Shown here: positions 16,535 through 23,331 of the stretch, piece after piece
Numbering within the stretch: the stretch's first letter is position 1
How the letters are laid out: each line of letters begins with the position of its first letter
Origin: Acidithiobacillus ferruginosus
Lineage (GTDB): Bacteria > Pseudomonadota > Gammaproteobacteria > Acidithiobacillales > Acidithiobacillaceae
Length of the DNA: 25,531 bases
NCBI RefSeq assembly: GCF_018854495.1
Contig: NZ_JABBDR010000132.1
Span: forward strand, 1 to 25,531
Direction: 5' to 3'
The notes under the pieces: generated by a model
The model's database searches: none
The model's input: the letters and a program-made list of their open reading frames with translations, nothing else
What the model was told of the DNA's origin: nothing
Made by a program: the position numbers and the translations under genes

Positions 16535-17451
16535 GCGGCGGGATTCAGCAGTTTGACCGCTTCATCGACGCCCTGATTGCGGACGACAATGGCGTGGATG
16601 GCCTTGCAGAAGTTGACCGCGTCGGGCTGACTGCGCTGATGGACATTCCGGCCGGTGGCGCAGCCTTGCGTGCCACCCACATGAATCTGTTCGTAAAGGC
16701 GTTGCAGAAACTCCGGCGCATCGGTTTCGGAACCTCCCGCGCAGACGACCTGGGTGCGCCCGGCAGCAGCAACGGCTTCGCCCAAGAGTTTGGCATCCAT
16801 GCTGCCAGAGGCATTGAGTGGTGGGTTGATCTTGACGAAATCCGCCCCGAGACAAGCCGCCAGACCCGCGGCACCGGCAATGAGATGCGGATCCTGCTCG
16901 CGTTCACCTACGGCCTTGCCGCGCGGATAGGCCCAGATGACGGCCAGCAATCCCATGGCATGGGCATCCTGAATGATGCGTGCGGCTTCGCTGAGCATGG
17001 TCGGCTCGAACTCGGAGCCAGGGTAAATGGTGTAACCCACCCCAACCACCCGGAGACCGGAATGGCGCACAAAATCATGGACCTGCGCCATGCTCTGCCA
17101 CTGCAGGCTGAGCGGATCGCGTTGCGCCGTTTTGATCAGGTGGGTTTTGCTGTTGAGCTTGAGCAAATAGGGCGCATCCGGATAATCCGTGCCATAGCGG
17201 GCGATAAGACCCATCTGTGCGGCAAAACAGCCCACGGGCGCTTCACTGGCGATGCGGAACAGATGCTCCGGGTCGGAATCGTCCGTCGCCACATGCCCCC
17301 CGATAAAATCATCGTTGAGATGTTCGACCTTCTGATCGCCCGCCATCAGAAACAGGCGTCCGCTGTCCTGGGTGGCGAGACGATAGTTTTCCGTCCAGCG
17401 GCGGGTGCTTTCGGCGGACATGCCGAGCGGTGCTTGGGCGATTTTAGGCAT
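16531..17451 (-). CDS. fbaB: Class I fructose-bisphosphate aldolase, FbaB/DhnA type
   Basis: This aldolase cleaves fructose 1,6-bisphosphate through a lysine Schiff base without metal. The 306-residue product has the DhnA-family DQKVEH at 39-44, GVGYTIYPGSEFE at 137-149, a probable Schiff-base lysine K207 in ADFVKINPP, and the phosphate-binding GGTQGCATGRNVHQR at 259-273. GGAGA lies five bases before ATG 17451; an in-frame upstream start (17508) would extend 57 bases back into the previous gene and lacks a site. It overlaps the oxidoreductase gene by eight bases and pyk by four. Autotrophs often keep a class II enzyme for the Calvin cycle, so a catabolic role is plausible here, but inferred. 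Confidence 0.9.
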   Translation of the reverse strand: MPKIAQAPLGMSAESTRRWTENYRLATQDSGRLFLMAGDQKVEHLNDDFIGGHVATDDSDPEHLFRIASEAPVGCFAAQMGLIARYGTDYPDAPYLLKLNSKTHLIKTAQRDPLSLQWQSMAQVHDFVRHSGLRVVGVGYTIYPGSEFEPTMLSEAARIIQDAHAMGLLAVIWAYPRGKAVGEREQDPHLIAGAAGLAACLGADFVKINPPLNASGSMDAKLLGEAVAAAGRTQVVCAGGSETDAPEFLQRLYEQIHVGGTQGCATGRNVHQRSQPDAVNFCKAIHAIVVRNQGVDEAVKLLNPAA

Positions 17452-18841
17452 GAGGATCTCCTGTAACGCAGGGATGAAGGGGTTCGTAATGGCGCCGCAG
17501 GGCGTCACCCGCAGCGGCCACCAAGGGGTGCAGGGAGGGTGTCAGGCGGGGCTGGCTGCCGAATTGCATGCTGGTCAGATCGGGTGCGGAGGCATGCATC
17601 TGAATGGCTAGGCCGATGGTGTTGACCAGTTCGCCGGTGGTGGCGCCGCCAAGAATTTGGCCGCCGAGAATCTGCAGGGAGTCTGCGGCGAAGATGATCC
17701 GGCAGTAAATCTCCGTGGTGTTGGGCATCGAGGCGGGGTGATGATCAGGCAGACGGGTTTCCCCGACCAGGATGGGGAAGCCTTCCAGTTCCGCCTGACG
17801 CTGGGTAAGCCCCGCGACGCCGAAGGCCAGACCATCGATTTCGCTGGCGTAGATGCTCACCGATCCGGCGTTGTAACGGAGTTGACGCAAGCCATAGAGG
17901 TTCATACCGGCAATACGACCCTCGGCCGCAGCCTGTGAGGCGATCATGGCGTGATTGGCCTTTCGAGTGAAAAAATCCTGCTTATGGGCGCAATCCCCAA
18001 CGGCAAATATATCGGGATCTTCGCGGGAACGCTGGAAGGCGTCGACCCAGATCCCGCCGGAACGACTGAGGGTCAGGCCCATATCCCTGGCCAGGACGAC
18101 CTGGGGGCGGGTGCCGATGGCGATGAGTACCGCGTCCACCGTCAGCGCCTCCTGTCCGGCGATTTGTATTTGTCCGACGCGCTTGCCGCCGGAATCGGGC
18201 AGCAGCGCCTCTACCTTGGCTCCGGTATGGATATGAACCCCATGGGCCCGCAACTGCTTCTCCACCGCCGTGCAGGCATCCGGGTCAAAGGCTGCCTGCA
18301 TCAGGTGCGGCAGCATTTCGACGATGTGCACTTCAATGCCGCGTTTGCGGATTTCGTCGGCAAACTCCACCCCGATGAAACCGCCACCGATAATGGCCAG
18401 CTTTTGGATCTGTGGGATGAGCGTACTAAAGAGCGTGTCCAGATAGTCGTAATCTTTACGGATGCTGAAGACCCCTTCCAGATGGGTGCCTGGAATGGGC
18501 GGGATGAAGTTCTCGGCGCCGGTGGCCAGCACCAGACGTTCCCAGTGAATGATGTCGCCATCGGCCAGGGTAGCCGTGTGTGCGACGCGGTCTATCTGTT
18601 GGACCGTCCCGATCTGAAGCTGGCCGCCGGCCGCCAGCAGAGGCGCGCGCCCGGCCATATCCTCATCGGTGCCGCCCAGGGTGCCGAAGATGTAGGGGAT
18701 ACCGCAGGGAATCACCGCATCCGTCTCCGGGCGGATCACCAGCACTTTCTTGTGCGGTGAGAACTGGGCGGCGGTGATACCCGTCATCATGCCGGCGGGG
18801 CCGCCGCCAACAATCAGGATATCCGTTACTGTCTCAGCCAT
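17444..18841 (-). CDS. FAD/NAD(P)-dependent disulfide-type oxidoreductase (NADH oxidase / CoA-disulfide reductase-like)
   Basis: The 465-residue protein has two dinucleotide-binding folds: GGGPAG at 12-17 for FAD and GGGFIG at 152-157 for NAD(P)H. The second FAD contact DPDIFAVGDCA (275-285) contains D283. A single conserved cysteine, C46 in IPCGIPY, corresponds to the redox cysteine of the NADH oxidase, peroxidase and CoA-disulfide reductase group. There is no CxxxxC pair, so it is not a lipoamide or glutathione reductase. Possible substrates are O2, CoA disulfide, or polysulfide/persulfide; the last would suit this organism. AAGGAG lies six bases before the ATG. As first gene of the operon it may regenerate NAD+ for glycolysis. 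Substrate not proven. Confidence 0.83.
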   Translation of the reverse strand: MAETVTDILIVGGGPAGMMTGITAAQFSPHKKVLVIRPETDAVIPCGIPYIFGTLGGTDEDMAGRAPLLAAGGQLQIGTVQQIDRVAHTATLADGDIIHWERLVLATGAENFIPPIPGTHLEGVFSIRKDYDYLDTLFSTLIPQIQKLAIIGGGFIGVEFADEIRKRGIEVHIVEMLPHLMQAAFDPDACTAVEKQLRAHGVHIHTGAKVEALLPDSGGKRVGQIQIAGQEALTVDAVLIAIGTRPQVVLARDMGLTLSRSGGIWVDAFQRSREDPDIFAVGDCAHKQDFFTRKANHAMIASQAAAEGRIAGMNLYGLRQLRYNAGSVSIYASEIDGLAFGVAGLTQRQAELEGFPILVGETRLPDHHPASMPNTTEIYCRIIFAADSLQILGGQILGGATTGELVNTIGLAIQMHASAPDLTSMQFGSQPRLTPSLHPLVAAAGDALRRHYEPLHPCVTGDPHA

Positions 18842-19140
18842 CTGCTACTCCTTGTCGGTTGCGGTTGGAAAGGGATACTGCGGCTGGTACATGGTCGCCA
18901 TCCGGACCTCCCCGGTCGGCTTCGTCCATCAGTATAGAACAGCCGGGGATTTTGAGCGCTCCTGAGAAGGGGATGAGTCCGCCTTCCCAGCATGCTGCAG
19001 GGGATGATCCTGTAGCATCCCACGGAGGGCTGAGCAGTTTCAGCAGGACTGATGCCATGCCAGGTGGATTCGTGTAGACAGTTGGCTACTATCATAACTA
19101 ATTGTTTATCATCATATATGGTATATTGTCTCAGGATGAC
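18842..19140. other. Intergenic region upstream of the glycolytic operon
   Basis: No convincing gene lies between the operon start at 18841 and the sigma-54 gene region. A TATACT (minus strand, 18936-18931) is a possible -10 box for the operon, but no good -35 box accompanies it. An AT-rich patch at about 19081-19128 includes the palindrome CATATATG (19113-19120). Open frames in this stretch have unlikely composition and I do not call them. Confidence 0.5.
18992..19018 (+). repeat. Imperfect hairpin with 11 base pairs
   Basis: In the plus-strand RNA, 18992-19002 pairs with 19008-19018 (nine Watson-Crick and two G-U pairs) around a five-base loop. The G-U pairs become mismatches on the other strand, so it favours a plus-strand RNA. 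No T tract follows. The adjoining 18988-18997 is a perfect 10-base palindrome, CAGCATGCTG. Function unknown. Confidence 0.4.
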
Positions 19141-19158
19141 CGTCGTGCTACAGCGACA
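19141..19158. promoter_or_regulatory. Putative upstream activator site (CGTCG-N8-CGACA)
   Basis: CGTCG (19141-19145) and CGACA (19154-19158) form an inverted repeat with one mismatch and the same eight-base spacing as the element at 1344-1361; nine of ten arm positions agree. Its centre is about 96 bases upstream of the -24 GG at 19246. Role as an enhancer-binding site is an inference. Confidence 0.45.
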
Positions 19159-19244
19159 AAATTCCGGAGCGATCTCCATGCTCGGCCTGGTCAGGTCCGG
19201 GATAAAGCTGGCAAATCCACATTCTTACCATGGGTTACTCAATA

Positions 19245-19260
19245 TGGCACGAATACTGCC
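19245..19260 (+). promoter_or_regulatory. Sigma-54 (RpoN) promoter
   Basis: TGGCACGAATACTGCC has a perfect -24 block (TGGCACG) and GG (19246-19247) exactly ten bases from GC (19258-19259). The -12 block reads CTGC rather than TTGC, one base off consensus. Transcription would start near 19271, giving a leader of about 130 bases. Confidence 0.65.
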
Positions 19261-19272
19261 TATACATTATCA

Positions 19273-19289
19273 GTGGGAAAATTTCCCAC
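19273..19289. promoter_or_regulatory. Perfect palindrome at the predicted transcription start
   Basis: GTGGGAAAATTTCCCAC has perfect 8-base arms around a single A. It begins two or three bases after the predicted sigma-54 start site, where a bound protein would block transcription. As RNA it could form only a tight or intermolecular pairing, so a DNA operator is the more likely role. Confidence 0.5.
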
Positions 19290-19400
19290 GTAATATTGCG
19301 GCAAGGGACAGTTCCCCTCACCCGTTACTGAACACCTCGCCGGGAAACGGACATGCTGGCGAAAACCTTTTTGGAACCTTTTTTGGAAGAGGAGCACGTT

Positions 19401-19802
19401 ATGTACAAAGGCAAGTTTACAGCATCGATCCTGTTGGCACTCGGTCTCACGGTTCCGGTCCTGTCCTGGGCCGAAGGGACCCTGCTGAACCTCAGAAACC
19501 AGGCCGAAGATTCTCCTGCGGCCTTGCAGCAATTACAGCACCAGGCCGACAGCGGAAACAGGACTGCCGGGTATTATCTGGGGACGCTCTATGACCCCGG
19601 CTTGAAATTGGGGCATATCGAAAAGCCCGACTGGGTCCGGGCGACCTACTGGTACCAAAGGTCTGCACTGGCCAAAAGGGACCCGGTGACCTGCTACCCC
19701 AACAAGGCGGTGGCCAAGACGGCGTCCGGAATCGGGGCCTGGTGGCGCACCGAAGCGGAAGAGAATATGAACGGCGGCGATAACGACAACGGGCATTGCT
19801 AA
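19401..19802 (+). CDS. Small exported protein with a Sel1-like repeat
   Basis: The 133-residue product begins with a typical signal peptide (hydrophobic core at about 8-22, probable cleavage after SWA at 22-24). The mature part contains one Sel1-like/TPR-like unit at about 49-91: ADSGNRTAGYYLGTLYDPG followed by WVRATYWYQRSAL, matching the G..A.Y.LG.LY..G and A..WY..A spacing. Sel1 repeats mediate protein contacts; no catalytic motif is visible. Two cysteines (C98, and C133 at the very end) could form a disulfide. GAGGAG lies six bases before ATG 19401; an in-frame ATG at 19353 would push the signal peptide inward. It stands alone between two minus-strand operons behind a sigma-54-type promoter, and ends with a strong terminator. 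Partner unknown. Confidence 0.78.
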   Translation: MYKGKFTASILLALGLTVPVLSWAEGTLLNLRNQAEDSPAALQQLQHQADSGNRTAGYYLGTLYDPGLKLGHIEKPDWVRATYWYQRSALAKRDPVTCYPNKAVAKTASGIGAWWRTEAEENMNGGDNDNGHC

Positions 19803-19893
19803 AGGCCCGTTCTCCTGATGCGCCAGGAGGGTGCGCGCCAATCACCCCTGTTTGATTCGCAGGATGAATGATCTGTCTCCCATACCTCCCTTT

Positions 19894-19920
19894 GGCCCTC
19901 CTCGCGAGGGCCTTTTTTTT
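19894..19920 (+). terminator. Rho-independent terminator of the Sel1-like gene
   Basis: GGCCCTC (19894-19900) pairs with GAGGGCC (19906-19912) around CTCGC, followed by eight T (19913-19920). It lies about 90 bases after the stop. It has the T tract only on the plus strand. Confidence 0.92.
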
Positions 19921-19931
19921 GGGGGCTACTC

Positions 19932-20891
19932 TCAGATGTCGAGCACACGCGCTTCCGTTGTCTGTAGCAGTTCGTCCAGATCATTATGGGAGAATATCTC
20001 GGTGCCCGGCCGGGCAGCCGTGCCGCTGCCGCAGGCGACGGCCAGGCGCAGGGCCTCTGCCGGACTTTGGCCGTGGGCCAGCGCGGCGACGAGGCCGGCA
20101 ACCATGGAGTCGCCCGAGCCGACCGTCGACTTCACCTGAATGGGGGGTGCCTTGGCAAAATAGCTGCCATCGGGTCCGGCCAGCAGTGCTCCGTCGCCCC
20201 CCAGGGATACACAGACATACTGCACCCCTTCCCGCTGTATGGCACGCGCCTCCTTCGCCACATCCTCCAGCGTGGGAAGCTCGCGCTGGCGCAGGAGGGA
20301 CAGCTCATAGCAGTTGGGTTTGATCAGGAAGGGGTGATGGGGAAGGGCGTGTTGCAGGAGGGCGCCATGGGCATCGACAATGGATTGTCCGCCTCCGGCG
20401 CGGACGCGATCGACCATGTCTCCATAGAAATGATCATCCACGCCAGGGGGCACAGAGCCGGTGAGTACCGCAAAACCGTCTTTGCACAGGCCCAGAAAGG
20501 TTTCCCGGACTTCGGCGAGGATCAGTTCCGAAACCCGCGGCCCGATGCCGGTGATTTCAAACTGGGTGGCGGGGTCACCCTGCAAAATGGTGGCATTGAC
20601 GCGGGTTTCCCCCTCCACATGCACGCAATGCGGATCATCCAGTTGATGCTGCAGCAGCTTCTGTAGCAGTTCGCCGATATTGCCGGCCACGACACAGCAA
20701 CTATGGGCGTAGACCAGCAGCTCCTTGAGGGCGCGGGCGACATTGATGCCGTTACCGCCGGGATCGTAGCGGGTGGATGTGGCATGGCTCTTCTGGTCCG
20801 GGATCAGGTGCGGCACTTCGTAGGCGATGTCTACGGCCGGGTTGAGGGTGAGGGTGGCGATGGACGGGGAGCGAGCGTTGCTTGCGATCAT
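19932..20891 (-). CDS. pfkB: PfkB-type phosphofructokinase (ribokinase family)
   Basis: The 319-residue kinase belongs to the PfkB group of the ribokinase fold. It opens with ATLTLNPAVDIAYEV (12-26), has the substrate motif GGNGINVARAL (45-55), KPNCYEL (191-197), and the ATP/catalytic motif STVGSGDSMVAG (255-266) with catalytic base D261. These features place it with 6-phosphofructokinase 2 and 1-phosphofructokinase; the exact substrate (fructose 6-phosphate, fructose 1-phosphate or tagatose 6-phosphate) cannot be settled from motifs. No fructose PTS is nearby, which favours fructose 6-phosphate. Its ATG overlaps the stop of the acyltransferase by four bases. It would supply the fructose 1,6-bisphosphate used by the aldolase of the neighbouring operon. 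Confidence 0.87.
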   Translation of the reverse strand: MIASNARSPSIATLTLNPAVDIAYEVPHLIPDQKSHATSTRYDPGGNGINVARALKELLVYAHSCCVVAGNIGELLQKLLQHQLDDPHCVHVEGETRVNATILQGDPATQFEITGIGPRVSELILAEVRETFLGLCKDGFAVLTGSVPPGVDDHFYGDMVDRVRAGGGQSIVDAHGALLQHALPHHPFLIKPNCYELSLLRQRELPTLEDVAKEARAIQREGVQYVCVSLGGDGALLAGPDGSYFAKAPPIQVKSTVGSGDSMVAGLVAALAHGQSPAEALRLAVACGSGTAARPGTEIFSHNDLDELLQTTEARVLDI

Positions 20892-21811
20892 GACCGCACC
20901 TCCAGCCGGCGATAATGGACGAGGGCGGCTAGGGCGGCGGAAACCAGACGGGCACGGGCGGGGTCGGAGCGGGAGGTGAGAATGACGGGTACCTTGGCCC
21001 CCATCACGATCCCCGCCAGAGTCGCGCCGGCCAGATATTCCAAGTCCTTGGCGAGGATATTGCCGGACACCAGATCGGGCACCAGCAGAATATCGGCATC
21101 TCCGGCCACGGCACTCTGTATCCCCTTGATCTCCGCCGACTCTTTGGAGATGGCGTTGTCGAAGGCGAGGGGACCATCCACCAGGGCGCCGGTGATCTGC
21201 CCGCGTTCTGCCATTTTCGAGAGACAGGCGGCATCCACCGTTGAGACGATGGCGGGGTTGACCACTTCCACCGCGGAGAGAATGGCGGCTTTGGGTTGGG
21301 CAACCTCCAGAATGTGCGCGAGATCAATGGCATTTTGCAGGATGGCAGCCTTGGTGCCGAGGTCGGGCGTGATATTGATGGCGGCATCGGTGATGAGCAG
21401 GAGTTTCGGGTACGTCTGGATATCCGCAACAAAGACATGGGAAAGACGACGATCCGTGCGTAGTTTGGCGAGAATGGGGTGGAGGAAGGCATCGCTATGC
21501 AGGTGTCCTTTCATCAGCGCCTTGGCCTCTCCGGCAAGCACCATTTCGACACCCTTTTCCGCCGCGGCTTCCGCACTGTCGGCGTGAATGATATGGAAGT
21601 TTGGGCAACTGCCGGAATCGTGCCCCATTTTGAGCAGCAGACTGCGAATCTGTTGGGCGTCGCCGATGAGGATGGGTTCGATGATGCTCTGACTCTTGGC
21701 CTCGCAGGCGCCGCGCAATACATGCTCTTCGGCGGCATCCACTACCGCTACGGGGATGTCGTCCAGGGGCGCGACGTCGGCCAGCAGCGCGTCAAAATGG
21801 GCATAGGGCAT
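20888..21811 (-). CDS. Phosphate acetyl/butyryltransferase (Pta/Ptb family)
   Basis: This cytoplasmic enzyme exchanges CoA and phosphate on an acyl group, here most likely acetyl-CoA and acetyl phosphate given the adjacent acetate kinase. The 307-residue length and motifs (IEPILIGD near 44-51, MKGHLHSDAFLHPIL near 99-113, LLITDAAINITPDL, DGPLAFDNAIS, GAKVPVILTSRSDPARAR near the end) fit the short Pta/Ptb form without the N-terminal regulatory domains of enteric Pta. AAGGAG precedes the ATG. It is coupled to pfkB by an ATGA overlap and lies 24 bases after the MFS gene. Butyryl or other acyl specificity cannot be excluded. Confidence 0.87.
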   Translation of the reverse strand: MPYAHFDALLADVAPLDDIPVAVVDAAEEHVLRGACEAKSQSIIEPILIGDAQQIRSLLLKMGHDSGSCPNFHIIHADSAEAAAEKGVEMVLAGEAKALMKGHLHSDAFLHPILAKLRTDRRLSHVFVADIQTYPKLLLITDAAINITPDLGTKAAILQNAIDLAHILEVAQPKAAILSAVEVVNPAIVSTVDAACLSKMAERGQITGALVDGPLAFDNAISKESAEIKGIQSAVAGDADILLVPDLVSGNILAKDLEYLAGATLAGIVMGAKVPVILTSRSDPARARLVSAALAALVHYRRLEVRS

Positions 21812-21835
21812 GTCTGATCTCCTTCTCGCGATGCT

Positions 21836-23260
21836 TCATTGGGGCAGGGCCGGTCCGTGGTGTTCTTCCAGCGTCAGGCCACGGCCCTGCACACGGAAGC
21901 TGTAGGTGAGCACCAGACCCAACAGGCTGACCGTGCCCATCAGCAGCAGGATCACGGTAACGCCCAGCGCAGACTGGATCACCGGCAGCAGAAAGACGCT
22001 GATGGTGGCACCGATCTTGGCTACGGCGGCAGCGAACCCGGCGCTGAAGGCGCGCACCTGGGTGGGGTACATTTCCGCTGGCAGGATGAAGGTCGTTGCA
22101 TTGGGGCCCGCGGTCATGAATAGATTGAATACTATGAAGCCGCTCAGAATGAGCTGCAGATGGGCAGCGGTGCCTCCTGTCAGCTCCGTCGCAAAATAGA
22201 GCAGTCCCATCCCCAGCGTCATGCCGCCAAAACCGATCATCTGCATATGAATCCGTCCCAGCCAAGGCACCATCCAGAGGGAGAGCAGCGAACCGAGGAG
22301 GAGGAAGATATCCACCTTGCCGCTGTCCAAGGCGTTGGCAAGGTCTCTGCCGACAACACCGATGATACCGACGTTCTCGCCATTGCGCATGGTGCCGAAC
22401 AGGATGGTGGTGAACAGGCCGACACCATAGGTGGCCACGTCCATGAAAAACCAGGGCAAGGTCACCAGAAGGGTGCGGCGCCGATATTCCGGCGAGAACA
22501 GGGTCCGAATGCCCATATGTTGGCCGGGACGGGTCTTGGCCACATGGTGGATTTTTTGGCCCAGACGCTGGGCCATGGCGGCGAGCATCGCTTTCTGTCG
22601 GGGCGCGATGCGTTCGAGGATGCGCGCGGCTTCGGCGTTATGACCGCGTCCCATACACCAGCGCGCGCTTTCCGGCAGGGTGAGGCGGCCCAGTAGATAA
22701 GGGAGCACCAGCAGCGCTTCCGTTGCCAGCAACCAGCGCCAGGTGTTGTCTCCGGGATGAGCGCCTTGCAAAAGAATCAGAGCAAAACCGGCACCTGCCA
22801 GCATGCCGACGGATTGCACGGCAATGGAGGCCGCCATCATGCGTCCGCGCCGTCCCTGGGGCATGAACTCCGCCAGATAACTGCTGCCCACCGGGAAATC
22901 CATACCGATACCCACACCCACCAGTAATTCGGCACCGATGAGTACCCGAGCGTCCGGGGCGAGAGCGGTCAGCATGGCGGCGATCATGAGCAGGATCATG
23001 TCCATGACCATGACCGGCTTGCGCCCCAGGTGATCAGCCAGATGCCCACCGATCAGTGCGCCCACCACCGTGCCACCCATGAGCATGGCGGCAGCGAGGC
23101 CGATGCTGGTGGCGGGCATGGCAAAAATGGGGATGATGAGTGGTAAGGTCACGCCCAACAGAAACATGGAGACGCCGCTGAGCAGGGTGCCGCCGGTGGA
23201 TAACGCCCAGATGCGGTAATGAATGGGTAGCAGAGGACTTTCGTCGAGTATCCGGGTCAT
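21836..23260 (-). CDS. MFS transporter (12 segments, sugar-porter/metabolite:H+ symporter type)
   Basis: The 474-residue protein has 12 predicted membrane segments. Loop 2-3 carries GGHLADHLGRKPVMV, and the central loop has PESARWCMGRG, both standard in MFS sugar and metabolite porters; a large cytoplasmic loop separates the halves. An acidic residue-rich segment (GRDLANALDSGKVD) follows helix 7. I chose ATG 23260 because upstream in-frame codons lie within ackA, though no strong ribosome-binding site is present. It sits between acetate kinase and the phosphotransacetylase, so an organic acid (possibly acetate) or a sugar is the likely cargo. The cargo is an inference from position only. Confidence 0.82.
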   Translation of the reverse strand: MTRILDESPLLPIHYRIWALSTGGTLLSGVSMFLLGVTLPLIIPIFAMPATSIGLAAAMLMGGTVVGALIGGHLADHLGRKPVMVMDMILLMIAAMLTALAPDARVLIGAELLVGVGIGMDFPVGSSYLAEFMPQGRRGRMMAASIAVQSVGMLAGAGFALILLQGAHPGDNTWRWLLATEALLVLPYLLGRLTLPESARWCMGRGHNAEAARILERIAPRQKAMLAAMAQRLGQKIHHVAKTRPGQHMGIRTLFSPEYRRRTLLVTLPWFFMDVATYGVGLFTTILFGTMRNGENVGIIGVVGRDLANALDSGKVDIFLLLGSLLSLWMVPWLGRIHMQMIGFGGMTLGMGLLYFATELTGGTAAHLQLILSGFIVFNLFMTAGPNATTFILPAEMYPTQVRAFSAGFAAAVAKIGATISVFLLPVIQSALGVTVILLLMGTVSLLGLVLTYSFRVQGRGLTLEEHHGPALPQ

Positions 23261-23331
23261 GTTGGCGTGGTCTGGGTGTACCGGGTGTGGAAGTGCATGC
23301 TGCGTCTGGCGGTGCCGCGTTTTTCCGGATT

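Noticed and set aside
19052..19594. 180-codon plus-strand frame overlapping the sigma-54 promoter and the Sel1-like gene
   Set aside because: It runs through the regulatory region and then through the Sel1-like gene in another frame; the Sel1-like frame has a signal peptide and proper ribosome-binding site.
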